Counted from the stretch's first letter, positions 41,122 to 50,791 are shown. The stretch: 64,000 nt of DNA from Rhodothermales bacterium (GCA_041391505.1 JAWKNW010000001.1:248001-312000); one strand, 5' to 3'. Notes: generated from the sequence alone by a model not told the origin. A program made the numbers and translations.

Positions 41122-41910
41122 CTACCCGATACCGAACAGCCGGCGCGCGTTCTGCGTGGTGACGGCGGCTACGTCGTCGAGCGAAAGCTGCCTGATCGCC
41201 GCCAGCCGCTCGGCGACGAGCCGGACGTACGCCGGCTCGTTTCGCTTGCCGCGGTGGGGCTCCGGCGCCAGATACGGGGCGTCCGTTTCGAGGACGAGAT
41301 GCTCCAGCGGCACCTCGCGAACGAGTTCGGCGACGCCGCTATTCTTGAAGGTCAGCGTGCCGCCGATGCCCAGCAGGAATCCCATCCCGATCGCCTCGTC
41401 GACGAGCCACGCCGGCCCGCCGAAGCAGTGAAAAATGCCGCGCAACCGCGGATCGCCGGCGCCTTCCTCCTTGAGGATGCGGACCATGTCGCGATGGACT
41501 TCGTCGCGCCCCTGTTTGTCGCGGCTGTGCAAGATGAGGGGCAATTCCGTTTCGATGGCGAGGCGAATGTGCCGGCGGAACGCGCTTTCCTGCTCGGCAT
41601 CGAACGACCGGTCCCAGTAATAATCCATCCCGGACTCCCCGACCGCAACCACCCGCGCATCCGCACAGAACGACGCGATCGCCTCGAAGTCCGACTCCCG
41701 CGCCGCTTTCGTCTCCGACGGATGCAACGCAGCCATCACGTACAGTCCCGGATACCGATCACACAGCGCCAGGGCCTGCTCCACCGAAGCCACATCGATC
41801 GCCGGCATCACTATAGCCTCCACCCCGGCCTCCTTCGCCCGCCCCATCATGGCGTCACGATCCGGTTCAAATCGATCGAGGTAAATATGCGCGTGGGTAT
41901 CGATCAGCAT
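41122..41910 (-). CDS. tatD: TatD-family metal-dependent deoxyribonuclease
   Basis: 262 residues, the standard size. Metal ligands appear in LIDTHAHIYLD (HxH), GESGMDYYWD, LILHSRDK, FHCFGG and LETDAPYLAPEPHRGK. TatD proteins are Mg-dependent nucleases with 3'-5' DNase activity. Single gene on the minus strand, followed upstream by the repeat block at 42.0-42.6 kb. Confidence 0.95.
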   Translation of the reverse strand: MLIDTHAHIYLDRFEPDRDAMMGRAKEAGVEAIVMPAIDVASVEQALALCDRYPGLYVMAALHPSETKAARESDFEAIASFCADARVVAVGESGMDYYWDRSFDAEQESAFRRHIRLAIETELPLILHSRDKQGRDEVHRDMVRILKEEGAGDPRLRGIFHCFGGPAWLVDEAIGMGFLLGIGGTLTFKNSGVAELVREVPLEHLVLETDAPYLAPEPHRGKRNEPAYVRLVAERLAAIRQLSLDDVAAVTTQNARRLFGIG

Positions 41911-41998
41911 AGCAGGCGAGAACGTTGTGAAATCGGAAATCGGAAATTGTAAATCGCAAAACAGCCTATTCCCCCGTCGGTTTCATTTCGACGCAGGC

Positions 41999-42180
41999 CC
42001 ATGCCCAATGACCGCAATAGCAGCGAGCCATGCCCCGTGACCAATGACCAATGACCGCGAGCGCAGCGAGCCCTAACCAATGTCCCCACTCGCAGCGAGC
42101 CCCGACCCAACCCCAGTGACCAATGACCAATGACCGCGAGCGCAGCGAGCCCCGACCCCAGTGACCAATGACCAGTGATG
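41999..42180. repeat. Degenerate GACCAATGACC / GCGAGCGCAGCGAGC repeat block A
   Basis: Imperfect copies of the 29-bp unit seen at 42437-42558 are interspersed with extra GACCAAT heptads and CCCCGACCC spacers. Two near-complete units lie at about 42050-42075 and 42128-42152. No open frame in this stretch is credible as a gene. Confidence 0.75.
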
Positions 42181-42218
42181 CCAATAAGTAGTTGAATTAG
42201 GGCAAAATATCCCAAAAT

Positions 42219-42401
42219 AATGTCATCTCGACCGAAGACGCCGGCTTGCCGGCATTGGAGCGGAGAGACCTCCTTAACATGGGCTTTTGAATGTCATGTG
42301 GAGATCGCGACGCTGCCGCATCCTCAAAGGCGCAGTGCTCGGCATAAGGAGGTCTCTCCGCTTCCCCCCGCGTACGCGGGGGTTTCGGTCGAGATGACAT
42401 T
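42219..42401. mobile_element. 183-bp nested inverted-repeat element (MITE/REP-like)
   Basis: Perfect 18-bp terminal inverted repeats (42219-42236 and 42384-42401) enclose a second perfect 17-bp inverted pair (GCGGAGAGACCTCCTTA 42260-42276 with its complement 42345-42361) and two small palindromes (GCCGGCTTGCCGGC and CCCCCGCGTACGCGGGGG). There is no coding capacity. It separates repeat blocks A and B. Its mobility is inferred from the termini; no clear target duplication was seen. Confidence 0.6.
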
Positions 42402-42436
42402 TCTTTTTGCTGAACGTTTCAACGGCTGATTCGCAT

Positions 42437-42558
42437 CAGTGACCAATGACCGCGAGCGCAGCGAGCCCTGACCAATGACCGCGAGCGCAGCGAGCCCGGA
42501 CCAATGACCGCGAGCGCAGCGAGCCCTGACCAATGACCGCGAGCGCAGCGAGCCCCCT
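42437..42558. repeat. Four 29-bp direct repeats (block B)
   Basis: The unit CCAATGACCGCGAGCGCAGC followed by GAGCCCNGA begins at 42443, 42472, 42501 and 42530, a strict 29-bp period with one variable base. There are no spacers, so it is a minisatellite and not a CRISPR array. Each unit contains the internal repeat GCGAGC-GCA-GCGAGC. Confidence 0.85.
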
Positions 42559-42614
42559 CCGGGAGCGCAATCCGCATCCAGTGCGTATCTTCAGGCACAT
42601 CTGCAGGCAAACGC

Positions 42615-45164
42615 GTGAAACGATTCATTCAGATAGCGCCATTTTTCGTCATCCTGGTGCCGCTGCTCGTGCTGATACCGGCCGGCAAGGTGGCGTGGGA
42701 ATGGATCCAGCTGGCGCGGATCGTGCCGCTCGAAGGGCCCGGCGCGTCGGAACGAGGGTTCGACTGGGTGTCCTGGCAGGATGTAGACGGCGGGATCGTG
42801 GCGACGTTCGTGGCGCCGAAGGGGCCGGCGGCGCGCGGCGGCATCGCCGAGAACGACATCTTCTTTTCGCTCGACCAGCAGGTCTATTTTAACGCCGAGG
42901 ACCTCAAGGAAGCCGTCAACGGCATCCCCCCGGGGAGCACCCGCAGTTATGTCGTGCTCCGTGGCGAGGAGCAGCAGGTCATCGAGGCCCGCGTCCGCGT
43001 AACCCGCTATCCGGCCTTTCTGTACCCGCTCTCCGCCTCGCTTTGGCAGTTTTCCATCTGGAGCTTTGCGCTCGCGGCGTTTTTCCATGTGCTGGGTCTG
43101 TTGATCGTCGCGCCGCTCGCGATACGGAATCGCAAGGCCAAGCGCGCGCAGCTTTCGCTGCTGCTGATCCTGACCTCCTCGTTCTGGATCTTCGGCAACT
43201 GGGTGCGGCTGCTGCTGGTCGAGACGGTAGGCCCGGCCGAAATCACCGGCAGCGCCTACGATCTCGTCTTTCAGATGCTGACGGTACTCAGCATCCTCGG
43301 GTGGATCATCTTCCCGGCGCTCCTGCTGCGCAAGGTGCTGGGGGATACGCACCTCATCGGCGCCGGCCGGCTCGGGCGCATCCGGCATCTCATCTACGTC
43401 CCCACCGTCATTTTCGGTCTGGCAGCGCTGATCGCGACGGTGAAGGGCAACCTCGGGCCGTTTTCGCTCGACAGCCTCATCGCGCCCCTGCTCCTCTACG
43501 CCTCCTGTTACGTCGCCCTCGCCGCGGCGCTCGTGCTGGCGCTGTACGCCATCCGCGGGGACGAGGCGGAGGACATGGTCGGCGGCTGGAGCCGGATCGG
43601 GAGCGCGTTGACGCTGCTCTTCGCGGTGTCGATGGCGCTGCTGGTGCTCGGCGTGTTGCCCCTGTTCGGGTCGGCGCCCGACGTGACGGCCGGCTGGCTG
43701 ATCGTCAGCGCCCAGCTGCTTTCGCTCGGGCCCATGATCCTGGTGTCCCTCGCCACGCTCAAGCAGGGCAAGATCGACAAGGTCCTCAACCGCGCGTTGA
43801 CGTACCTGACGCTGCTCGGGGTGATCTTTTTCGCCTTCCTCGGCGGCATGGAGATCATGGAGCGGTACGTCGACGACTTCGTCGTTTCGCAGAAGGTGCT
43901 CGCCGGCATCTACGTCATCCTCCTCCTGTTCGTTTTCGAGCGCATCGTCCAGCGGGTGCGGTCGTACGCGCCCCGCTTTTTTACGACGGAGCGTCAGATC
44001 CTGCGTCAGACCCTGAGCCAGTATCAGCGGCAGATGGGGACCATCGTGGATCTCTACTCCCTCGCCCAGCAGACGGTGCAGACGGTGGGCGAAGCGTTCG
44101 ACACCCGCTGGTGCGTCTTTTTCATACGGCCGGACGACTCCGCCACCGAGTGGGTTTCCGCCGCGTATCACCCGCAGCCGCCGTATGTCACGGAGCGGAT
44201 GGCATCGAGCATCTGGCCTGTTTTTGAGGAGGAAGGGAAGATCTGGGCGGTGATGCCCGAACTGAACGAAAGCGCGCTGTCCACCGATGCCCACCAGATG
44301 CTGAAGGATCGCGGCGCCGCCCTCGCCATCCCCATCGGGGAAGCAGGCCGGCTCGAGGGGCTCCTGCTGATCGGCGGCCGCGCGCGCCGGCGCTCGGTGT
44401 TCAACCTGGAGGATCTCGAATTGCTCAGGGGCCTGAGCGGTCAGCTGGCGCTGGCGATCGAGCGCCTGCTGCTCGTCGAGCGGGAAAAAACCCTCATCCG
44501 CGTCAGCGCCGAGGCCGAACTCAAGGCGCTGCGCGCCCAGATCAATCCACACTTCCTCTTCAACGCGCTCAACACGATCATCGCCCTGATCGAGGAGCGT
44601 CCGGAGGAGGCGGAGGCTACCGTCCAGCATCTGGCCTCGATCTTCCGGCACATCCTCAACACGAGCAGCCGTCCGTACGTGACGCTCGACGAGGAGCGGC
44701 GGCTCGTCAACCACTACCTCAGCATCGAAAAAGCCCGCTTCGGCGATCAGCTGGACGTGCACATCGACATCCCCCCCCAGTACGGCATGCATCCGGTGCC
44801 GGCGTTTGCGCTCCAGACCATCGTGGAGAACGCCGTCAAGCACGGCCTCGAAAAGAAGCGCGGCGTGGGGTACCTGCGCATCGCCGGCCGGCAGTTCGGG
44901 ACCGACGGCGTCGAACTCGTCATCAGCGACACGGGGGTGGGAATCGAGGACCTCTTCGATGCGACCGAGGAGGTGTCCCGGGCCGCCTTCTTCGGCATCG
45001 GACTGCAAAACATCGCCACGAGGCTCGAAAAGCTGTACGGGGAAACGGACCTGCTCCAGATTCGTAGCAAACCAGACTCCGGCACCCACGTCACGCTGCG
45101 GTTGCCCCGCCCCCGCGCGGCCGTCGATGCGGATGCCTTGTTTCCCGCCGCGGCGTCGCCCTGA
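42615..45164 (+). CDS. LytS-type sensor kinase with PDZ, 7TM-like and GAF parts
   Basis: 849 residues. After an N-terminal helix, a periplasmic PDZ-like segment (about 50-135; GPAARGGIAENDIFFSLDQQ) precedes some seven to eight membrane helices (about 150-460). A coiled linker and a GAF-like domain follow at about 480-620. The transmitter is the His_kinase/LytS class: His646 in RAQINPHFLFNALNTI, and an ATPase domain with TIVENAVKHGLEKK and DTGVGIEDLF...GIGLQN. It is followed 27 bp later by a LytTR response regulator, its partner. The PDZ domain suggests the sensed signal is a peptide or protein C-terminus in the envelope (inference). Confidence 0.9.
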   Translation: MKRFIQIAPFFVILVPLLVLIPAGKVAWEWIQLARIVPLEGPGASERGFDWVSWQDVDGGIVATFVAPKGPAARGGIAENDIFFSLDQQVYFNAEDLKEAVNGIPPGSTRSYVVLRGEEQQVIEARVRVTRYPAFLYPLSASLWQFSIWSFALAAFFHVLGLLIVAPLAIRNRKAKRAQLSLLLILTSSFWIFGNWVRLLLVETVGPAEITGSAYDLVFQMLTVLSILGWIIFPALLLRKVLGDTHLIGAGRLGRIRHLIYVPTVIFGLAALIATVKGNLGPFSLDSLIAPLLLYASCYVALAAALVLALYAIRGDEAEDMVGGWSRIGSALTLLFAVSMALLVLGVLPLFGSAPDVTAGWLIVSAQLLSLGPMILVSLATLKQGKIDKVLNRALTYLTLLGVIFFAFLGGMEIMERYVDDFVVSQKVLAGIYVILLLFVFERIVQRVRSYAPRFFTTERQILRQTLSQYQRQMGTIVDLYSLAQQTVQTVGEAFDTRWCVFFIRPDDSATEWVSAAYHPQPPYVTERMASSIWPVFEEEGKIWAVMPELNESALSTDAHQMLKDRGAALAIPIGEAGRLEGLLLIGGRARRRSVFNLEDLELLRGLSGQLALAIERLLLVEREKTLIRVSAEAELKALRAQINPHFLFNALNTIIALIEERPEEAEATVQHLASIFRHILNTSSRPYVTLDEERRLVNHYLSIEKARFGDQLDVHIDIPPQYGMHPVPAFALQTIVENAVKHGLEKKRGVGYLRIAGRQFGTDGVELVISDTGVGIEDLFDATEEVSRAAFFGIGLQNIATRLEKLYGETDLLQIRSKPDSGTHVTLRLPRPRAAVDADALFPAAASP

Positions 45165-45191
45165 CGCTCCTGTTTCCGTTGACTCTTTCGA

Positions 45192-46052
45192 ATGCCCATG
45201 CTGCGCACCCTCATTGTTGACGACGAGCCGCCGGCCCGGAAGCGCCTTCGCACCATGCTGTCCAGCCTGGCCCAGGAGGGTCGGCTCGAGATCGTGGCCG
45301 AGGCCGGCGACGGCGTCGAGGCCCTCGAGGTGATCCAGAACCAGCCGATCGACCTGCTTTTCCTCGATATCCGGATGCCGGAGCTCGACGGCTTCGCGGT
45401 GCTGGAACGCATCCCGAAGGACGCTATGCCGGTCGTGGTGTTCACCACGGCCTACGACCACTACGCCCTCAGGGCATTCGAGGCGAACGCGATCGACTAT
45501 CTGCTCAAGCCCATCGAACGGGGCCGGCTCGAGGAGTCGGTGGCCCGCGCCGAGCGCGCGACCGGCACGCACGAGGAGCGCCAGGAGAACGACGACCGGC
45601 TGGGGAAGCTGCTGGACTGGCTCGAGACGCAGAGCACCCGCGGCGGCGATGCAGCCGCGGCGCCGGCCAGCGCGTCTCCGTTCATGCGCCAGATCTCCAT
45701 CCCCTATCGGGACCGCATCCTCGTCATCCCCATCGAGCGGCTCGCTTCGGCGGAGATCAACGAGGGGATCACCCGGCTCTATATCCTCGCCGAGCCCACG
45801 GATCCCGCGAAGAACCGCATCAGGCAGCACATCGTCAATTACACGCTCGAGCAGCTGGAGGAGCATCTCGATCCGGATACCTTCATGCGCGTGCACCGCT
45901 CCGCGATCGTCCATATCGACCACATCAAGGAGATGATTCCCTGGTTCAGCGGACGCTACAAGCTGATCCTCTCGGGCGGGCACGAAGTGATCGCGAGCCG
46001 CGAGCGTTCGAAGGTATTAAAAGATCGGCTGATGGTCGATCTGAAGAAGTAA
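45192..46052 (+). CDS. LytTR-family response regulator
   Basis: 286 residues: receiver domain with phospho-acceptor Asp59 (LLFLDIRMPELDG), a linker rich in Ala and charged residues, and a C-terminal LytTR DNA-binding domain (about 170-286) with FMRVHRSAIVHIDHIKEM and SGRYKLILSGG. It binds direct-repeat type promoters when phosphorylated by the upstream LytS-like kinase. Target genes are unknown. Confidence 0.93.
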   Translation: MPMLRTLIVDDEPPARKRLRTMLSSLAQEGRLEIVAEAGDGVEALEVIQNQPIDLLFLDIRMPELDGFAVLERIPKDAMPVVVFTTAYDHYALRAFEANAIDYLLKPIERGRLEESVARAERATGTHEERQENDDRLGKLLDWLETQSTRGGDAAAAPASASPFMRQISIPYRDRILVIPIERLASAEINEGITRLYILAEPTDPAKNRIRQHIVNYTLEQLEEHLDPDTFMRVHRSAIVHIDHIKEMIPWFSGRYKLILSGGHEVIASRERSKVLKDRLMVDLKK

Positions 46053-46180
46053 GTCCGTTTTTCACACCGGGCCGATCTGCCGCATACCGGGTGAAAAATA
46101 TCCGTTTGGGGAGCTATTTGTCCTTCGCCGGCGTATATTCCGTTATTCTTGCAGGTTGCACTCCCATCCCATCGCTCTAC

Positions 46181-47581
46181 ATGCCGCAGCTCGTCGCACG
46201 CATCTGGGCAACGTCACTCCTGCTGGCCGCGCTCGTCGCCACGCCGGCCACCGCGCAGCCGACGCCGTTCGATTCCGTCCAGGTCCGTCTGCTCAAAAGC
46301 GCCCTGCCTCGAACCATCGTGGTCAGCGGCTCACAGGGGCTGGACCTCTTTTCGGCGAACGAGCCCAACGCCATCGCCCGGCTCAAGCCGAACGAAAAAC
46401 TGACCATCACGACCAGCGGCTCCCGGCTGTATTTCAAGCTCCGCGATGCCGGCGGCATCTATGCCATCCGCCTTCGCCTCATCCAGCCGGACGATGGCGA
46501 ACTGACGATCGAACTGGCCGAGGCGCAGAGCAAGCCGACGAGGGATCACATCTACAAAGGCCTGATGAAGGTGGAGGTCGACCCCACCCGCGCCGCCACC
46601 GTCAAAATGGTGAATCAGGTAGCGATTGAGGACTATGTTGAAAGCGTGCTGTCGAGCGAGTTCGGGTTCGAGGAACTCGAGGCCTCGAAGGCCATGGCGA
46701 TCTGCATCCGCACCCTGTCCTGGCGGTCACTCCTGCAACACGGTCCCGAATACGAGCTGCCGGATCACGACATCTGGCAGGTCTACCACGGCGTCTCCCC
46801 GATAACGCGGACCGCGCGCGAGGCGACCCGCCGGACGGAAGGCCAGGTTATGACCTACGGCGGCGAGTTGATCGAGGCGGTTTATCATTCCTCGAGCGGC
46901 GGCTACACCGCGAACCACGAGGAAGTGTGGGACGCCCAGCTCGTCTTGCCCTATCTGCGCGGGAAACGCGACCCGTACGATGCGATTTCTCCCTATTCCG
47001 ACTGGACCATCGAACTCCCCAAAAAGGAACTGCTCCAGGCGCTATCGGAAGATAACGACATGAAAGTCACCGGCATCCGGGTGGATGGCATCGGGCGGGA
47101 TCGCCGCGTGAAAAACGTGCTCCTCCTCCAGAGCAACGGGGATCCGCGGTCGATCCGGAGCAATGCGTTCAGGTTGACCGTCAACCGCCGCTTCGGCAAG
47201 GACAAGCTGCGCAGCACCCTGTTCACGGTCGACAGCAAAGCCGACTCGTATGTCTTTACCGGCAAGGGCTTCGGGCACGGGGTCGGATTGAGCCAGTATG
47301 GCGCGCTGGAGATGTCGAAGCAAGGGCATCTGTACAACGAGATCCTCGCGTATTATTTTGAGGGCGTGACGGTGGGTCAACCATCCGGGTACGAGGAGCT
47401 CGTCGCCGGCAATGCCGGCAACGCCAACGTCCCGACCGCCCAGGCCATGGGCTTCCCGCGCGAGGAATCGCCTTCGAAGCCCGAGGTCGTGGAGGAAGCC
47501 CCGCCGATCCAGATTGACTTCGAGTTGCCCGCGCCGGCCGAGAGCGCGAAAAAGACGTCGCGACGCCGGATCGGGTGGTAA
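46181..47581 (+). CDS. SpoIID/LytB-domain protein
   Basis: 466 residues from ATG 46181, which opens a clear signal peptide (MPQLVARIWATSLLLAAL). An in-frame GTG at 46091 would give an alternative lipoprotein-like leader. Family signatures: AIEDYVESVLSSEFG, the repeated Ser-Gly loop YHSSSGGYTANHEEVW, and FGHGVGLSQYGALEM. In Bacillus, SpoIID is a lytic transglycosylase for denuded peptidoglycan; in Gram-negatives the domain occurs in cell-wall and division-associated proteins. The C-terminal tail is Pro/Glu rich. The TonB receptor frame overlaps its stop. Confidence 0.88.
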   Translation: MPQLVARIWATSLLLAALVATPATAQPTPFDSVQVRLLKSALPRTIVVSGSQGLDLFSANEPNAIARLKPNEKLTITTSGSRLYFKLRDAGGIYAIRLRLIQPDDGELTIELAEAQSKPTRDHIYKGLMKVEVDPTRAATVKMVNQVAIEDYVESVLSSEFGFEELEASKAMAICIRTLSWRSLLQHGPEYELPDHDIWQVYHGVSPITRTAREATRRTEGQVMTYGGELIEAVYHSSSGGYTANHEEVWDAQLVLPYLRGKRDPYDAISPYSDWTIELPKKELLQALSEDNDMKVTGIRVDGIGRDRRVKNVLLLQSNGDPRSIRSNAFRLTVNRRFGKDKLRSTLFTVDSKADSYVFTGKGFGHGVGLSQYGALEMSKQGHLYNEILAYYFEGVTVGQPSGYEELVAGNAGNANVPTAQAMGFPREESPSKPEVVEEAPPIQIDFELPAPAESAKKTSRRRIGW

Positions 47582-49638
47582 TCCCCGGGGTATTCCGTAC
47601 CCCTTCACCCCCTTCGATCCCTACCCCGTTGTTCACCCGAATTGCCTGCCTCGCCGTTCTCCTCTTCCTCTCCATGTCGCCTGCTCGCGCGCAGCAGCTG
47701 CCGGCGGACACCCTGTCTATGACGCTGCCCGGCATCGCGGTCGAGGCATCCCGCACGCCTTCGGCGGAATCGCCGCTGGCCGCCATGGGCATGGCCCGTT
47801 CCGAACGCGTCCAGTACGAGCCGGCGGTGAGCCTCGATGAGGTCCTGAGCGAACTGCCCGGGCTCTGGGTCAACGACCGCAACAACGCCGCCCTCGGCGA
47901 ACGCATGTCGATCCGCGGGATGGGCTGGAGCAGTGCCTTCGGCGTCCGCGGCGTCCAGGTGATCCTCGACGGCATCCCCCTCACGATGCCCGACGGCCAG
48001 GCCATCACGGACATCATCGACCCCTCGATGATCCGCCGCGCCGAAATCGTGCGCGGTCCGGCCTCCTTTCTCTGGGGCAACGGCAGCGGCGGCGTGCTCT
48101 TCCTCTCCACCGACGACACCCGGCGTGAAGGGTATGCGCGGCTCCGCGGGGCCGGCGGCAGCGACGGCTTTCAGCAGCTGGCCGCCGAAGCCGTGGCCCT
48201 GCCGGGAGGTCAGCGCGTGCACGCTTTCGTGTCGGACAACCGGCGCGGCGGCTTTCGCGACTACAGCGCCAGCCGGCTGACGCGGGCCGCCCTGCACGGC
48301 GACATCGCGATCGGCACAAAAGCCCGACTGAAACTCATGGGCGCATTCGCCGACCAGGACGCTGAAAACCCCGGCGCCCTCACCCTCGCCCAGTTCGACG
48401 AAAACCCGAGCCAGGCGGACAGCCGCAACATCAATGCGCTCGCGGCCAAACGCAGCACGCAGTACCAGGCCGGCGCGTCCCTGTATCAGGATACCCCGTT
48501 CGGCCTGGCCCAGGTGACGCTCTACGGCATCCGGCGCGACCTCGACAACCCGCTCACGTTTGCCTACGTCGACCTCGGCCGGTCCGCCGGCGGCGCGCGC
48601 GTTTCGCTCCAGAAAGAGGGGCCGCTCTGGACCGTCGGCCTCGGCGCCGACGCCGGCCTGCAGTCGGACGATCGCCTCAACCTCAACAACGACGGCGGTC
48701 AGCCGGGCGACGTGCTGTCGCTCGACCAGCAGGAGGATGTCTCGAACGTCGCCGTCTACGGTTTCCTGACGACCCATCTCTCGCCGGCGTTCGACGTGAG
48801 CGTCGGGCTCCGTGCGGACCGCGTCCAGTTTTCGATGGAAGATCATCTGCTTTCCAACGGAGACCAGTCGGGCGACCGGACGTTCTCGGCCGTGAGCCCA
48901 TCCATCGCCCTCTCCTACCGCCTGAAGCAGACGCACCTCTACGGAAACGTCCGCACGGGCTTCGAGACGCCGACCACCACCGAACTCGTCAACCGCCCCG
49001 ACCTCACGGGCGGCTTCAACCCGGACGCCGACCCGCAGCGTGTGTTTGGTGTGGAGGCCGGCGTGCGCGGCTCCATCGGCGGCGAGGGCGTCCGCTACGA
49101 CGTGGCGCTCTACAGCATGCGCATCACCGATCGCCTGGCGCCGTTCCAGACCGAAGCCGGCGGCGACCGCACCTTCTACCGGAACAGCGGGGCCAATACG
49201 CACCAGGGCGTCGAGGCGTTCGTCACCTTCCCGGTGGCGCCGGGGCTCGACCTTTCGGCGACCTACACGGGGGGCCTCTACGAATACGATGAGGATGATC
49301 TGGCCGGCAAACGCCTGCCCGGGGTTCCGGATCACCGCCTGTACGCGTCGGCCCGCTACGCCGTCGGCCCGCTCTGGGTGCGGGTGTCGAGCGAAAGCGT
49401 GTCGTCCTATTACGTCGACGACGCCAACTCCGCGAAAAACGAAGGCTACACGATTCTCGACCTCAACGTCGGCGGCAAACTCGGCAAGGGACGCTACACG
49501 GCGATGCCGTTCGTACGGCTCGCCAACGCGCTTGACCGGACCTACGCCGGCTCGATCGTCGTGAACGCCTTCGGGGGGCGCTATTTCGAGCCGTCGCCGG
49601 GGCGCAGCATCCAGGCCGGCCTGAACGTGACGCTCTGA
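47575..49638 (+). CDS. TonB-dependent outer-membrane receptor
   Basis: 687 residues if translation begins at GTG 47575, overlapping the previous stop; TTG 47629 would give a shorter and more typical signal peptide (FTRIACLAVLLFLSMSPARA). The plug domain (about 60-170) has LPGLWVNDRNNAALGERMSI and GVQVILDGIPLT ... AEIVRGPASFLWG. A 22-strand-type barrel follows and ends with a terminal NVTL. It imports siderophores, vitamin B12 or other large ligands; a cobalamin gene cluster begins 13 kb away, but no direct link is shown. Confidence 0.9.
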   Translation: MVIPGVFRTPSPPSIPTPLFTRIACLAVLLFLSMSPARAQQLPADTLSMTLPGIAVEASRTPSAESPLAAMGMARSERVQYEPAVSLDEVLSELPGLWVNDRNNAALGERMSIRGMGWSSAFGVRGVQVILDGIPLTMPDGQAITDIIDPSMIRRAEIVRGPASFLWGNGSGGVLFLSTDDTRREGYARLRGAGGSDGFQQLAAEAVALPGGQRVHAFVSDNRRGGFRDYSASRLTRAALHGDIAIGTKARLKLMGAFADQDAENPGALTLAQFDENPSQADSRNINALAAKRSTQYQAGASLYQDTPFGLAQVTLYGIRRDLDNPLTFAYVDLGRSAGGARVSLQKEGPLWTVGLGADAGLQSDDRLNLNNDGGQPGDVLSLDQQEDVSNVAVYGFLTTHLSPAFDVSVGLRADRVQFSMEDHLLSNGDQSGDRTFSAVSPSIALSYRLKQTHLYGNVRTGFETPTTTELVNRPDLTGGFNPDADPQRVFGVEAGVRGSIGGEGVRYDVALYSMRITDRLAPFQTEAGGDRTFYRNSGANTHQGVEAFVTFPVAPGLDLSATYTGGLYEYDEDDLAGKRLPGVPDHRLYASARYAVGPLWVRVSSESVSSYYVDDANSAKNEGYTILDLNVGGKLGKGRYTAMPFVRLANALDRTYAGSIVVNAFGGRYFEPSPGRSIQAGLNVTL

Positions 49639-49639
49639 C

Positions 49640-50608
49640 TCAGCGGTCGATGCGCCACCACGGCGCGCCGCCCTGGCGCCAGCCGGCGCGCGCCATGCGC
49701 GGCGTCGTAAAGGCCCAGGCCGCCGCGCCCGTACGGCTCATGAGCAAGAGCCCGCCCGTGGCGCCGTGGCCGTCGGCATTCTGGACGCGCCCGAACAGAT
49801 CGTCCATGCGCTCCCGCGCGGCATCGACCGGCATGGCGCCGCGCCCGACGGCGTCGACAGCGCGCGCACACAGCGCGACGGTCGCAATCGCTTCGCCCCA
49901 TCCCGTGGCGCTCGCCGCGGCCCCGTCATCCGCGTAGAAGCCGCATCCCGGCAGCGGCGAATCCCCGATACGACCCGACGGGCGGAAGGGCGTCCCGCCG
50001 GTGGAGGTCGCCGCCGCCAGCCGGCCCGCTGCATCGAGCGCGACACATCCCACGGTTCCACGCGGGGCCGGCTCCCGGTGAAACGGATGGCTGGTGTGGT
50101 AGCCCTCTCGATCGCGAAGCCGTTCGTAGCGCGCGCGTTCGCGCGGGTGCACCAGCGCGGCCGGCTCCACGAGCATCAGCCCCTGCTCACGCGCGAAGGC
50201 CTCGGCGCCGCCCCCCGCAAGCAGACAAAACTCACCGCGTCCTACCTCACGAATCCGATCGGCCGCGCAGATCGGGTTGGCCACCGTGCGAACCCCGGCC
50301 ACCGCGCCAAAGCGCAAGGTGCTGCCGCACATGATGCCGGCATCCAGTTCCACCGTCCCCTCGCGCGTGAGCACCGCTCCCCTGCCGGCATCGAACGCGC
50401 CGTGTGTCTCGAGCAGGGCTACAACCTCCCGAACCGTCCGCACGGCCGTCGCCCCCTCGGCAAGCAGGCGGCTCCCGAGTCCGACTGCCTGCTCGAGGCC
50501 GTCGAGATGATCCGGGCATTCCTCGTCCGGAATATCCCAGGCTCCCCCATGAATGAGCAGGGCCGGCCCGGGCCCGTGCAGCGCTCCTGCGACAACTTGT
50601 GACGCCAT
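49640..50608 (-). CDS. Isoaspartyl peptidase / L-asparaginase (Ntn hydrolase)
   Basis: 322 residues from ATG 50608 (MASQVVAGALHGPGPALLIHGGAWD); the frame upstream is non-coding. Plant-type asparaginase family: autocleavage before Thr185 in PRGTVGCVALD exposes the nucleophile, and substrate-binding STGGTPFRPSGRIGDSPLPG follows. It hydrolyses isoaspartyl dipeptides or asparagine. The stop lies one base from that of the convergent TonB receptor. Confidence 0.92.
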   Translation of the reverse strand: MASQVVAGALHGPGPALLIHGGAWDIPDEECPDHLDGLEQAVGLGSRLLAEGATAVRTVREVVALLETHGAFDAGRGAVLTREGTVELDAGIMCGSTLRFGAVAGVRTVANPICAADRIREVGRGEFCLLAGGGAEAFAREQGLMLVEPAALVHPRERARYERLRDREGYHTSHPFHREPAPRGTVGCVALDAAGRLAAATSTGGTPFRPSGRIGDSPLPGCGFYADDGAAASATGWGEAIATVALCARAVDAVGRGAMPVDAARERMDDLFGRVQNADGHGATGGLLLMSRTGAAAWAFTTPRMARAGWRQGGAPWWRIDR

Positions 50609-50791
50609 GGTGTATCTCGATCCCGTGGTGGTTGATGAAGCGCGGGAAGATACGACCGGAGCCGCCGCACCCGCCAGGAGGCGCCGGCGGGCCGGTGGCA
50701 TGCCTTTTTTGTGAAGCCTGTAACACCCGTCGGAGCCCACCCGTACTGGCTTCCGAAACCCCTTCCGAAACGTAGTTTGCAAAGGATTTGT

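Noticed and set aside
42437..42558. Possible CRISPR array
   Set aside because: The 29-bp units are directly contiguous with no unique spacers, and no cas gene is nearby.
42591..45983. 1130-codon minus-strand frame opposite the LytS kinase and its regulator
   Set aside because: It spans two well-supported genes and the gap between them, with no recognisable domain.
46091..46180. Lipoprotein start (GTG) for the SpoIID-domain protein, with VILAGC as lipobox
   Set aside because: The downstream ATG at 46181 opens a conventional signal peptide; the GTG leader would place a second signal-like segment inside the protein. Kept as an alternative only.
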